Source: Clostridiales bacterium Firm_10 (GTDB lineage: Bacteria; Bacillota; Clostridia; Christensenellales; Aristaeellaceae). Taken from it: a stretch of DNA of 34,926 bases. The stretch spans positions 1 through 34,926 of the forward strand of contig LVAP01000032.1 of NCBI GenBank assembly GCA_001603025.1, written 5' to 3'. Of this stretch, positions 8,402-16,862 are shown one piece after another (within the stretch, counting starts at the first letter, position 1; every line of letters begins with the position of its first letter). Under the pieces are notes generated by a model. It had not been told where the DNA came from, ran no database searches, and worked only from the letters and a program-made list of their open reading frames with translations. The position numbers and the translations under genes are program-made.

Positions 8402-8442
8402 CGGAGCTGCGCCGCGTTTTCCGGCACAGCCCCGTTTTTTGC
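8402..8442. other. Hairpin between pfkA and the G1P dehydrogenase gene
   Basis: ACGGAGCTGCGCCG pairs over 14 positions with CGGCACAGCCCCGT (two G-T wobbles) around a short loop. On the plus strand it is followed by TTTTTT, so it is a better terminator for antisense transcription. On the minus strand it is followed by only TTT and could be a weak attenuator. Confidence 0.5.
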
Positions 8443-8464
8443 CTCATGACTGCGAGTTCTGGTT

Positions 8465-9454
8465 TCAGACGTGCGGTTTGGATACGCCGACTGCCTCCAG
8501 CACCTCGTAGCGATCCATCTGCAGGTGCTTCTTCATCTGCAGCGCTTCCTCGATGGGCGTTTCCACAATAGCGCCGTCCCTCGTGGAGATGACCAGGTTC
8601 GTCCGACCCTCAGCCAGGGCTTTCACGGCGAAATAACCCATGCGGGTCGCCGTTTCCCTGTCGCGGGCATTGGGTGAGCCGCCCCTCTGGATATGGCCCA
8701 GCACGGTCACACGCGGCTCGATGCCGATCGCCTCGTGAATCTGCTTGGCAATTTCCACGGCGCTGCCCGCGCCTTCCGCCACGACCACCATGAAGTGCGT
8801 GACGCCGGCCAGCCGCGCGCTGCGGATGCGTTCAACCACGTCGCGTTCAAAGTTCAGCTCGCGTTCCGGCACCAGCACAGCCGTCGCGCCGACGGATATG
8901 CCCACATAAAGAGCCAGGAAGCCGGCGTTGCGCCCCATGACTTCCACGACGGAGCACCGTTCGTGGGACTGCATGGTGTCGCGCAATTTGTCGATGCACT
9001 CGATGGCCGTGTTGCAGGCCGTGTCAAAGCCGATGGTATAATTCGTGCAGCCGATGTCATTGTCGATCGTCGCCGGAACGCCCACCACCGGGATGCCCAT
9101 GCGGGAGAAATCGAGCGCGCCGCGGAAAGTACCGTCACCGCCGATAGCCACCACGGCGTCTATGCCCAGCATTTTGCAGGTGGCGACCGCCTTCAGCCGA
9201 CCCTTTTCCTCCCTGAATTCATCGCTGCGCGCGGTATAGAGCATCGTGCCGCCCCGATCCAGAATATGGCCGACAGCGGCGCCGTCAAGCTGCACAAAGT
9301 CGCTGTTGATCAGACCCTGCCAGCCGCGTCGGATGCCGATACACTCCAAGCCGAAGCTGATGGCCGTTCGCACAACAGCGCGAACCGCCGCGTTCATGCC
9401 GGGCGCGTCCCCGCCGCTCGTCAGTACGCCGATGCGTTTGATCTTGCCATCCAT
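8465..9454 (-). CDS. pfkA: ATP-dependent 6-phosphofructokinase
   Basis: The 329-residue protein is a standard short bacterial phosphofructokinase. It has GVLTSGGDAPGMNAA at the N terminus, the GGDGT motif at 105-109 (glycine after the Asp pair position, typical of ATP rather than pyrophosphate users), the catalytic PATIDND loop at 127-133, MGRNAGFLA and GHIQRGGSPNARDR. It phosphorylates fructose 6-phosphate to the 1,6-bisphosphate in cytosolic glycolysis. The ATG has AAAGGAG 9 nt upstream. A TTGATT/TATAAT promoter lies directly upstream, and the dehydrogenase gene follows after about 130 nt holding a hairpin. Length and motifs show no defects. Confidence 0.97.
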   Translation of the reverse strand: MDGKIKRIGVLTSGGDAPGMNAAVRAVVRTAISFGLECIGIRRGWQGLINSDFVQLDGAAVGHILDRGGTMLYTARSDEFREEKGRLKAVATCKMLGIDAVVAIGGDGTFRGALDFSRMGIPVVGVPATIDNDIGCTNYTIGFDTACNTAIECIDKLRDTMQSHERCSVVEVMGRNAGFLALYVGISVGATAVLVPERELNFERDVVERIRSARLAGVTHFMVVVAEGAGSAVEIAKQIHEAIGIEPRVTVLGHIQRGGSPNARDRETATRMGYFAVKALAEGRTNLVISTRDGAIVETPIEEALQMKKHLQMDRYEVLEAVGVSKPHV

Positions 9455-9525
9455 CGATTTCTGCTCCTTTCTGTATCCCCAGCGCTGATCTTTTGGTGAA
9501 ACCCATGATTTGCATCTCTTTTATA

Positions 9526-9554
9526 ATTATAACAGGATGCAGACAAATAATCAA
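9526..9554 (-). promoter_or_regulatory. pfkA promoter
   Basis: Minus-strand TTGATT (9549-9554), a 17-nt spacer and TATAAT (9526-9531). A tandem 8-bp repeat (AATGGTCA then AATGGTCT, 9553-9568, plus-strand reading) overlaps the -35 box and extends upstream, suggesting a regulator site. Confidence 0.65.
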
Positions 9555-9602
9555 TGGTCAAATGGTCTGCCGCGGACAAAAACCAGCCATTTTCCCGAAT
9601 GA

Positions 9603-11852
9603 TCAATCCCCTGTCTTTTTCCGTTCCAGCTGGCTCCTGCGCCGGTATTCGTTGAGCGTGAGGCCGTAATATTCCCTGAACTTGGCGGAGAAATACTGCA
9701 GTCGGCTGTAACCGACCTCCTCACAGATCTGCTCGTTGGTCATAATGCCCCCGGCCAGCAGCCGCGCGGCATGCTCCATGCGGATTTCCTGCAGGTAATC
9801 CACCAGCTTTTTCCCCGTCTCCTGGTGGAACATACGGCTCAGATGCCCCGTGCTGATGCTTAACGCATCGGCAATGGACTGAATGGACAGCTCTGCCGGC
9901 GGGGTGTTGCGGATGTGATGGATGGCATACTGCACCACGCTCCGGTTGCCCTCGGCGCTCTGCTTCGCCAGGTAGGCGCTGAGTGCGAGGCTGTCCTGCC
10001 TCAGGCGGCTGGCAAATTCGTCGATGCCTTCAATGTGGTAGTAGGCGTTCATCAGGTTATCGCCATACACCTCTTCGGGCGAGCCTTTCACGTCGTATAC
10101 CGCCTTGCACAGGAACATGGCGGCCAACAGCATGAGGGCGCGCACGGTGCCCATCGAGGGAACGCTCTCTTTCAGTCGGGCGACGATTTCTTCGACTGCC
10201 GCGTCCACCTTTTCCACGGGCTGGCGGCGGATGACGCCGGTCAGGTTGTACAGGTCGGTGATCAGCGGGGAAAGCGCCTCCTCTCCCTGCAGGCGCGGCG
10301 CTCCCACATCGAAAACAAACACTGGCCCCTGCTGGCCAAAATAGCGCGAAGACAGCGCCCGTCTGGCGCAGCGAAAGCTGGCGGGAATCATGTCTTCCGC
10401 TGTGGCGAGAATGCCCACGCCGAAGGCGAGGGGATGCCCCAGAGTTTCCAGGCTTTCTCCCGCCTTTCGCAGCAGCGACGTAACGGCGGATGCGTCCTGC
10501 CCGTGATTGATCAGGTACACCCGTTCCTTTTCGCGGCTGTCGAAAGGGACAATGGTGAAGGACGGAGCCGGGAAGCAGTCCAGGATGGTTTTTTCATCCT
10601 GAGGCGAAGGCTTGGCGGATGCCAGCGCCACCTGGAAAAAGGGATGCGGAAACTCTATGCCCAGCTGTGGCATGGGCGCCGTGTAGTGGGCCTCGCCGCT
10701 GATCAGGCAATTGAGCCAGGCAGCCTGCAGCACCGGACGGCTCTGGCGCAGGAATTCGCCGCGCTCCTTCCGGTATCTGTCCATATCCTGCAGGGCTGTT
10801 TCCAACGTCAGGAAATGCTCGCTCGGCGAATCGATCAGTCCGCCGCCCCCTCGTTTCTCACCAGGCGCGGCAAAATGGCGCATCAGCCGTCTCATCGGCC
10901 GGCCATAATGCTTCATGAGCACCAGGAGCACGCCGACCAGGCCCGCGCACAGGAGCATCACGCACAGGATGACCCAGGTAGAGATCAGATGATCATACTG
11001 TTTCAGCCAGCCCCGGTCATGGCGGGCCAGCACGTACATAAAGCGGCCGTTCGGGTCGCTGCTCTCTGTCAAAAGAGTCTGTTCGCCGTTCTGCAGGCGC
11101 ACCGCCTGGCCGGAAGATTCGGCCAGCGGCAGCTGCGTACCGACGAGTGAAGCATCCGCGGCGCTCCACACGACACCCTGGAAATCTGTCAGCAGGATCC
11201 CATCACCGTCTTCCAGCGTGCGCAGGGAGCCCTTCAGCAGCGTGTGCAGCTTTTCCTCCTGCACGGCAGTGACGATCATCGGCGCGCCGCACTCTGTGAA
11301 TATGCCCGGGCAGGGACGCGCGTACACCACGTAGGGGACATCCAGCGCATTCTCCCGGAAAACACGGCGAATCCACACGGAATCAGCCGGATCCAGCGAA
11401 AGGAGGAAGGCGTAGTTGCTGGCCTGCACGGTGTACTTTTTGTCGTCCAGAAAACGGACGCCTTCCGAGCCCACCACCATGGCCATGCCGGGAAAATAGA
11501 TGTCCACATGGCTGCTCTGGGGAATGGCGGCATTGACGTCGGCGCACCAGCCGGACAGGGTGCGTATCCTGAGGCTGTCGGCCTCGCCGCGGACACAGAT
11601 GTCCTGCAGCGCTTCCGCGAAACCTGCCTTGGCTGTGAGCCGGCGCGCGGCTTCGTTCCGTATCGGCTCCATTACCTGGACGTTGGCGTTGTCGCTGAGG
11701 ACTGTGATCTGTTCCCTGAGCGTGTAGCGGAGCTCCCGGTTCTGTATAGAGCTGTACAGCAGGAGGAAAATGGCCACCAGCGTCACGGCGATGACCGTAA
11801 AAATCATCACGATCCATACGCTGGCCAGATTGACGCTTCGTCGGCCGCTCAT
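9603..11852 (-). CDS. Membrane-bound AraC-family transcriptional regulator
   Basis: The 749-residue protein has the layout of regulators that sit beside LplB/YtcP-type sugar importers. One TM helix (about residues 10-32) is followed by an extracytoplasmic sensor region of some 260 residues, then a second TM helix (STWVILCVMLLCAGLVGVLL) and a cytoplasmic linker. The C-terminal AraC/XylS pair of helix-turn-helices has IQSIADALSISTGHLSRMF and ICEEVGYSRLQYFSAKFREY. It probably senses an external glycan and activates the importer/mannosidase operon just upstream (inference from order). An ATG at 11852 is chosen because GGGGGAGG precedes it; in-frame codons further upstream cross the promoter and terminator. 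It has its own promoter and is separated from the GH92-like gene by a terminator. Confidence 0.88.
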   Translation of the reverse strand: MSGRRSVNLASVWIVMIFTVIAVTLVAIFLLLYSSIQNRELRYTLREQITVLSDNANVQVMEPIRNEAARRLTAKAGFAEALQDICVRGEADSLRIRTLSGWCADVNAAIPQSSHVDIYFPGMAMVVGSEGVRFLDDKKYTVQASNYAFLLSLDPADSVWIRRVFRENALDVPYVVYARPCPGIFTECGAPMIVTAVQEEKLHTLLKGSLRTLEDGDGILLTDFQGVVWSAADASLVGTQLPLAESSGQAVRLQNGEQTLLTESSDPNGRFMYVLARHDRGWLKQYDHLISTWVILCVMLLCAGLVGVLLVLMKHYGRPMRRLMRHFAAPGEKRGGGGLIDSPSEHFLTLETALQDMDRYRKERGEFLRQSRPVLQAAWLNCLISGEAHYTAPMPQLGIEFPHPFFQVALASAKPSPQDEKTILDCFPAPSFTIVPFDSREKERVYLINHGQDASAVTSLLRKAGESLETLGHPLAFGVGILATAEDMIPASFRCARRALSSRYFGQQGPVFVFDVGAPRLQGEEALSPLITDLYNLTGVIRRQPVEKVDAAVEEIVARLKESVPSMGTVRALMLLAAMFLCKAVYDVKGSPEEVYGDNLMNAYYHIEGIDEFASRLRQDSLALSAYLAKQSAEGNRSVVQYAIHHIRNTPPAELSIQSIADALSISTGHLSRMFHQETGKKLVDYLQEIRMEHAARLLAGGIMTNEQICEEVGYSRLQYFSAKFREYYGLTLNEYRRRSQLERKKTGD

Positions 11853-11891
11853 GGCGTCCTCCCCCTTTCTGCCGTGCTTTGTCCCTTTCCC

Positions 11892-11920
11892 ATTATACCT
11901 TTTTTGCTCCCGTTTCGCAA
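11892..11920 (-). promoter_or_regulatory. Promoter of the AraC-type regulator gene
   Basis: Minus-strand TTGCGA (11915-11920), 17-nt spacer, TATAAT (11892-11897). It begins immediately after the T-tract of the terminator of the preceding operon. Confidence 0.7.
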
Positions 11921-11951
11921 GAAAAAAGAACGGGCCGGGAGGAACAGCCCG
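11921..11951 (-). terminator. Terminator of the importer/mannosidase operon
   Basis: Read on the minus strand, CGGGCTG (11945-11951) pairs with CGGCCCG (11931-11937, one wobble) around a 7-nt loop and is followed by TTCTTTTTTC. Confidence 0.8.
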
Positions 11952-12014
11952 CGGCCGCATCGCCGCGCCCCGTCCTCCCTGCCCTTGTTTCAAGGTGGAT
12001 CGCCCGCGTATCTG

Positions 12015-14096
12015 TTATGCCAGCTGCGCCTCCTTCACAGATTCCGTCATCGTCAGGAGCAGCTCGCCGCCCGCCATCATCTCCCGCACGGACAGCGAGA
12101 GAACATCCAGCTTTTTCCCGTTGAACCGGGCCTCCTTCACGTAAATGCCCTTTCCCTGCCGGCTGATGATGAAGCTCCGCCCGTTGGCCAGCGAAAGGCG
12201 CGCGCCGCTCACGCGGGGCGAGGCGACGATCATCAAATCCTGTCCGCTGACGGGAAACAGCCCGAGCGCGTTCCAGAGGTAGCACGAGCAGAGGCCGCCG
12301 CTGTCGTTGTTGCCGGGCACGCCCCCGCGACCCGCGACGAACATGTACGCCAGGGCGCCGCTGACCACCTCGCAAAGCCGGTCGTGCCGCTCCGCGAAGT
12401 GATATACATAGGGCGATTCCATGTCCGTCTCGTTGTTGAAACCCTCAAAGCAGCAGGCCGTTTCATCCTCGGGATGCACAAATCCGAAAAAGCGGTCTGC
12501 CAGCGCCGCAAACGCCTCTTTCCCGCCGGCAAGCGCCATCCTTGCGGGCATGTCGTGCATGAGGCGGAAGGAATAATTCCACTTCGTGCCCTCGTAGAAC
12601 CGTTCGCCATCCCGGAGCAGGCCGGTTTTTTCATCAAAGGCATTGACCCAGAGCGCCGCGACGGATTCGAAGCGCGCGGCAGCGGCTCCGTCTCCCGCCT
12701 CGCGCGCCATGAGGGCGCAGGCCGCACAGGCGTCCGTAATGTCGATGAGGAAGGCCTTGTGCTTCGCAGCCTCCCAATGCGCCGCATATTCAGCAAACCG
12801 ACCGAAGTCGAAAGCGTCAGCCAGCATCAGACGGATCGCCCGCTTCACATCGAAATCGACGCCGCGCAGCCAGGCGTCCACGATCGAATGTTCAGCCAGC
12901 ATGCGCGCCTGCGCCGTGCTGATGGACTCGTAGTCGCCGCACATCATCAGCGTGTGGGGCATCTTCTTCGTGGCTTCGGCCACATTCAGCATCGTCATGA
13001 CGATCTTCCGGGCCATGTCAGGATAGAGCGTATAGATCAGCGGCAGCGCGGTCTTGTACTGATCCCAGATGGTCGCGAATTCCAGCGTGAAATCCTCCTC
13101 GTCGTAGAGGAAGCTCTCGCCGCTGAAATCGCAGGGCTTCACCAGCGAGTGATACAGATTCGAGTAGAATATCTCATAGTCGCGCAGGTCGTCAAACTGC
13201 GCGTCCACGCGCGATAATGCCTTATTCCATTCTGCACGGGCCTGCCGGCGGGCTTCGTCAAAACCCAGGGCGTTGGTCAGCGCGTCGCGCCGGGCGATGT
13301 CCGCATTCTTCGGCGACAGTCCCAGCGTGACGTTCACCGTTTCCGACGTGTCGAACACAACGCCAAAGGTGTGCCCGGGATCGAGCGCGAGCTCACGCTC
13401 CTCTCGCTGAATGCCATCCGCCCACAGCTTCAGCGCTCCGGAAACGCCTTCAACCCGGATGCAGAAAAAAATGGTCAGCTGGTGCAGGCGCGCGCTCACC
13501 TCTGCCTCGCGATCAGAAATGAGGCGCAGGTGAGCCTCTCCCGCCGGGGAGCGCAGGTGGCCGCCGTCGTCATACAGCCCGTCGTTCGAGAAATCGACGG
13601 ACACCCGGCCGCCTCCCTCCGGAAAGGTGATGCGGTGCAGCGCTGCGCGGCGCGTCACAGTCACTTCGCAGAGCGCGCCGCTGAGCGAATCCCTGCAGGC
13701 GTACCAGCCTGGCTCGGCGCGCTCGCCGTCGAAAACGCGCGGCGCCGCGGCGCCGGCCAGATCGCCCGTGAAGGGCGACACCACCGCATAGTTATAAAAG
13801 GTGTCGATATCGCCCGTGCCGTCGTTCTGCAGGTGTGAAATGCCCCGGAACATGTCCTGAGGCCAGAGCTTTTTTATCTCCTCATGCGTGTTGTACATCA
13901 GCCGTCCGTAGCCGGATGAATAGCCGCCGCTGTAACAGCCCGCTGTGATCCGCCCGAAGGGCAGCGCCGCCGCCGGCGTGTTATTTCCGCAGCGTCCCTT
14001 GATGAAGCGCCAGGCCGCGGCGACGCCCTGCGGCTGCGGCAGGTCGATCTCACCGCATCCCTGGAACACGTTCACATAGCCGCAATAATCCTTCAT
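12015..14096 (-). CDS. GH92-like alpha-mannosidase
   Basis: The 693-residue protein fits glycosyl hydrolase family 92 (calcium-dependent exo-alpha-mannosidases). The N-terminal beta domain has YVNVFQG, CGNNTPAAALPFG and a FRGISHLQNDGTGD stretch. The C-terminal (alpha/alpha)6 domain has the metal/base region VPGNNDSGG and WNALGLFPVSGQDL. The usual family motif is GNDDxG, so one Asp is replaced by Asn here. No signal peptide is seen, suggesting a cytosolic enzyme acting on imported mannosides. The ATG at 14096 has GGAGG 8-12 nt upstream and lies 16 nt after the phosphoesterase stop. It is the last gene of the importer operon before the terminator. Because the match is divergent, mannose specificity is likely but not certain. 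Confidence 0.78.
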   Translation of the reverse strand: MKDYCGYVNVFQGCGEIDLPQPQGVAAAWRFIKGRCGNNTPAAALPFGRITAGCYSGGYSSGYGRLMYNTHEEIKKLWPQDMFRGISHLQNDGTGDIDTFYNYAVVSPFTGDLAGAAAPRVFDGERAEPGWYACRDSLSGALCEVTVTRRAALHRITFPEGGGRVSVDFSNDGLYDDGGHLRSPAGEAHLRLISDREAEVSARLHQLTIFFCIRVEGVSGALKLWADGIQREERELALDPGHTFGVVFDTSETVNVTLGLSPKNADIARRDALTNALGFDEARRQARAEWNKALSRVDAQFDDLRDYEIFYSNLYHSLVKPCDFSGESFLYDEEDFTLEFATIWDQYKTALPLIYTLYPDMARKIVMTMLNVAEATKKMPHTLMMCGDYESISTAQARMLAEHSIVDAWLRGVDFDVKRAIRLMLADAFDFGRFAEYAAHWEAAKHKAFLIDITDACAACALMAREAGDGAAAARFESVAALWVNAFDEKTGLLRDGERFYEGTKWNYSFRLMHDMPARMALAGGKEAFAALADRFFGFVHPEDETACCFEGFNNETDMESPYVYHFAERHDRLCEVVSGALAYMFVAGRGGVPGNNDSGGLCSCYLWNALGLFPVSGQDLMIVASPRVSGARLSLANGRSFIISRQGKGIYVKEARFNGKKLDVLSLSVREMMAGGELLLTMTESVKEAQLA

Positions 14097-14112
14097 TCCC
14101 GTCCTCCACCGT

Positions 14113-15126
14113 TCAGTCCAGCCTGCCGACGAACACCATTTCCGTTTTGATTTTCCACGGATCGGCGCGTGAAATGTCAAAGATCCGGCCGCCGCGCAGG
14201 CGTTCGCGGTCCTGCCCCGGATCATTGGCGCGCGTGCCGTACGCCTGGTAGCCGATGCTCCCGTCAAATCCCATGTGAATGCCGCAGTATACGCCGTCAA
14301 AGGTGTTGATGTGATCGTGTCCGGCAAAGATGGCTTTCACGTCGCCGCGCTGGAATACGGCCGCGAAGATGCCGGAGTTGATCTCCGAATTGCTCAGCCG
14401 CTCGTTGTATTCGCCCTTCAGCTGCGTGCGCGTTGCGTTTCTCAGCATGGCGTTGAACTCATACAGCGGGATGTGAAACATCATCAGCGAGGGGATCTTC
14501 CGGCCGCAGAGCTTTTCCAGCGCCACGGAAGTGTTCCAGTACCACATCACCTGCTCGAAGCGAATAAAATCGTAATCCGCATATGAGGCGATAGGCATGG
14601 GCATCATCACATCCCAGTACAGGTCGCCTCCGTAGCTGAGCGGCACGGTCTGCGACTGCCAGTCCTGCTGGGAGTCGATGCCCCACACGCCGAACAGCGG
14701 TTCACCGGCCTCATCCGTGATAGGCAGGAAGTAATTTCCCGTGCCCGGCAGCTCCTCTGGGCCTGTCCGGGAGACGCAGTGCGGGTAGCTCTCATACACC
14801 GTCTGCTGCCAGCGCTTGGAAAGCACGTCCGTCTGGTCGTGGTTGCCGTAGACGTGCGCCCACGGGATCCCTCTCTCCTCCATCGGCGAAGCGATCAGCG
14901 CCAGCTGCGCCATGAAATCCTCCTTCGTCGCGCAGCCGGACACGTTGTCGCCGTTCAGCAGCACAAGGTCGGGCTTCGTGCGGTCGATCAGCAGGCCCAT
15001 CGCGCGGATGGTCCGGTCGTCTGCGCTCGGCTTCTGGTGGGCATCGCTCATCATCAGGATGCGATAGCCGCCGTCCTTCCGGAACGTGAGCGGCAGTTTG
15101 GTCGCGAATTCATCGGGCAGGCGCAT
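14113..15126 (-). CDS. Calcineurin-like metallophosphoesterase
   Basis: The five metallophosphoesterase motifs are visible in the 337-residue protein: D28-A-H30, NGD60-N61, Y-GNHD (94-97), a lone His in MMFHIP, and AGHDH near the C terminus. These bind two metals and hydrolyse phosphomono- or diesters. The layout resembles the purple-acid-phosphatase/Ysh1-like group often annotated simply as metallophosphoesterase. No signal peptide is seen. It lies between the sugar-binding protein gene and the GH92-like gene in one operon, so it may act on a phosphorylated glycan or sugar phosphate that enters through the importer (inference). The ATG has GGAAGGA about 8 nt upstream. Confidence 0.88.
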   Translation of the reverse strand: MRLPDEFATKLPLTFRKDGGYRILMMSDAHQKPSADDRTIRAMGLLIDRTKPDLVLLNGDNVSGCATKEDFMAQLALIASPMEERGIPWAHVYGNHDQTDVLSKRWQQTVYESYPHCVSRTGPEELPGTGNYFLPITDEAGEPLFGVWGIDSQQDWQSQTVPLSYGGDLYWDVMMPMPIASYADYDFIRFEQVMWYWNTSVALEKLCGRKIPSLMMFHIPLYEFNAMLRNATRTQLKGEYNERLSNSEINSGIFAAVFQRGDVKAIFAGHDHINTFDGVYCGIHMGFDGSIGYQAYGTRANDPGQDRERLRGGRIFDISRADPWKIKTEMVFVGRLD

Positions 15127-15176
15127 AATTAACTTCCTTCCGTCGCTGTGCGTTGTTTTGTGTGCAATGCCACAAT

Positions 15177-15201
15177 GGGGCCGCTCCGACAGAGCGGCCC
15201 C
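15177..15201 (-). other. Intercistronic stem-loop after the binding-protein gene
   Basis: A perfect 10-bp inverted repeat GGGGCCGCTC / GAGCGGCCCC with a 5-nt loop lies just after the stop of the solute-binding protein gene. No T-tract follows, so it is more likely an mRNA 3'-end stabiliser or partial attenuator than a full terminator. Confidence 0.7.
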
Positions 15202-15222
15202 GGATCAGATTGACAAAGCCTG

Positions 15223-16803
15223 TTACCTGGAGTGATACCACTCGTTGGCTTCCTCGGTGACCGCCGTGCCGCCCATGGCGTACCAGCTGTCGACAAAGCC
15301 ATCAAACGCATCCACGGGCGCCTCGCCGGTGATGATGCCGATGTAAGTGGTCAGGCGCAGGGTTTCCATGCTGGTCCAGCAGTTGGGCATGGAAGCCGTG
15401 GTGATGGGCAGCAGGGTATTGGAGTAGCCGCCCGTCTGGAACTGCGGCATGCTCATCGCCCAGTTGTACTGAGCGGGCTTGGCCTTCATGGCGAAATTGG
15501 GATTCTGCAGGGTGTTGAACATGTTGGTGTGGCTGCCTTCGTCGGCCTTGGTATGGCCTTCCTTGGCCACGAAGCCCAGCAGGTCGTCATAGTCGTACTG
15601 ATCGGACTCCAGATCCCAGTTCCAAATCTTCTCCCAGGTATCGAAGTCAGAGCCGATGTTGTTGATGACCTCCAAAATACGGGCCACCTTGGCGGGCTGC
15701 TCGGCCAGCTGATAGCTGAACACGATGGCTTCGTCCGTGGTCAGGCCCCAGCTCTCACCGCCCTGCTTGCCGTCCGGGCCGGTGGGGTTGTAGCCGATGA
15801 TCATGTTCTCATAGCCCACAGTGGAAGCGAAGGTGCGCATGGTGCGGCCAAATTTGAAGTTGGTGCCGGCGCCAGTCGCCTCATCTTCGGGGCCGTCGAA
15901 GTCGGGAGCCAGATGATAGTACGCGCCGGAAGAAGAGAAGCCGATCTGCCCGTTCTCAAACGGCACGGACAGCGCCCAGTAGCCGCCCTGGTTCTCGCCG
16001 GTGATGAACTCAGGATCGATCAGACCGTCGCTGTACCACTTGGCCAGCAGCGTCAGAGCGTCCTTCATGCTGGGATACACAGCGCCGTAGACCAGGTCGC
16101 CGTTCTCGTCCTCGATCCAGCGGTCCGGCAGCGCGCCGAAGGCGCCGAAGATGGGATTCATGCCGGTGTTGCTCAGCGCGTAAGTGTCCTTCTCGCCATT
16201 GCCGTCCGGATCCTCGTTGGCGAACTTGTAGAACACGTCTTCGCACTCCTCAAGCGTCATGGGCACCTTGCCGTCGGTGTAGCCGAATTTGGCCAGCCAG
16301 TCGGCGCGCCAGAAGGGCGCATAGTTGAAGCGGCCGTCGCCGTTGACGCGGGGCAGGCCGTAATTCACGCCGGCATAGGAGACGGTGTTGAAGCAGCCGG
16401 GATCGTACTCGATCAGCCAGGCGTAGCTCTCCGGCATGCACTTCTGGATGACCTCGATGGGCAGGGGCATCACGACGCCCTGCTTGACATACTTGGAGAA
16501 CTGCTCAGCGTTCTGCAGCATGAACACATCGGGGATCTCGCCGCCGATAATGCGGGTTGTGAGCAGCTCGTCGTAGTTCTCGCGTTCCAGGAACCACACA
16601 TCCAGATCCACGTTGAACTTCTCTTCCAGCCAGGCGACGACGGTGTCTCCCTCAGGGATGGCATCGGTGTCATGGCCGGCCAGCCAGGCGATCGAGACCT
16701 TTTCCGCCGGATCGGACGTATACGCGTCCAGATCCACGTCGGCCAGCGCCGCGGACGCGGCCGTCAGCAGCAGGCACAGCAGCAGGCACAACAGTTTCTT
16801 CAT
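15223..16803 (-). CDS. Extracellular solute-binding protein of a sugar ABC importer
   Basis: The 526-residue protein has a KK-plus-hydrophobic signal peptide ending SAALA with cleavage before DVDLD. It is followed by a family 1 type binding fold with the helical GLIDPEFITGE segment typical of the LipO/YtcQ-like proteins that partner LplB and YtcP. It should capture an oligosaccharide outside the membrane and deliver it to the two permeases encoded just upstream. There is no lipobox cysteine at the cleavage site, which is unusual for a Firmicute binding protein. AGGAGG lies 7 nt before the ATG. A hairpin and a possible internal promoter precede the gene and a GC-rich stem-loop follows it, which would favour a higher transcript level than its operon partners. 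Confidence 0.93.
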   Translation of the reverse strand: MKKLLCLLLCLLLTAASAALADVDLDAYTSDPAEKVSIAWLAGHDTDAIPEGDTVVAWLEEKFNVDLDVWFLERENYDELLTTRIIGGEIPDVFMLQNAEQFSKYVKQGVVMPLPIEVIQKCMPESYAWLIEYDPGCFNTVSYAGVNYGLPRVNGDGRFNYAPFWRADWLAKFGYTDGKVPMTLEECEDVFYKFANEDPDGNGEKDTYALSNTGMNPIFGAFGALPDRWIEDENGDLVYGAVYPSMKDALTLLAKWYSDGLIDPEFITGENQGGYWALSVPFENGQIGFSSSGAYYHLAPDFDGPEDEATGAGTNFKFGRTMRTFASTVGYENMIIGYNPTGPDGKQGGESWGLTTDEAIVFSYQLAEQPAKVARILEVINNIGSDFDTWEKIWNWDLESDQYDYDDLLGFVAKEGHTKADEGSHTNMFNTLQNPNFAMKAKPAQYNWAMSMPQFQTGGYSNTLLPITTASMPNCWTSMETLRLTTYIGIITGEAPVDAFDGFVDSWYAMGGTAVTEEANEWYHSR

Positions 16804-16827
16804 GGAAATACCTCCTTGGCATATGGA

Positions 16828-16856
16828 TTATTATCCGGGCACCGCCCGGCGGACAA
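16828..16856 (-). promoter_or_regulatory. Possible internal promoter with a hairpin in its spacer
   Basis: Minus-strand TTGTCC (16851-16856) and TAATAA (16828-16833) are 17 nt apart. The spacer contains the 6-bp inverted repeat CCGGGC/GCCCGG with a 3-nt loop (16835-16849). It may act as a promoter, as an RNA stem-loop, or both. Confidence 0.4.
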
Positions 16857-16862
16857 CGTTGT

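Noticed and set aside
9521-9532. Palindromic TTATAATTATAA read as a plus-strand promoter
   Set aside because: The plus-strand reading has no -35 at 17 nt and no gene downstream on that strand; the minus-strand reading fits pfkA.
11244-13217. Plus-strand open frame spanning the regulator and GH92-like genes
   Set aside because: It crosses a terminator and a promoter of the other strand and overlaps two recognisable proteins; a shadow of codon bias.
14097-14327. Upstream extension of the GH92-like reading frame
   Set aside because: It overlaps the phosphoesterase gene, and the ATG at 14096 has a GGAGG site and begins the family-like YVNVFQG sequence.
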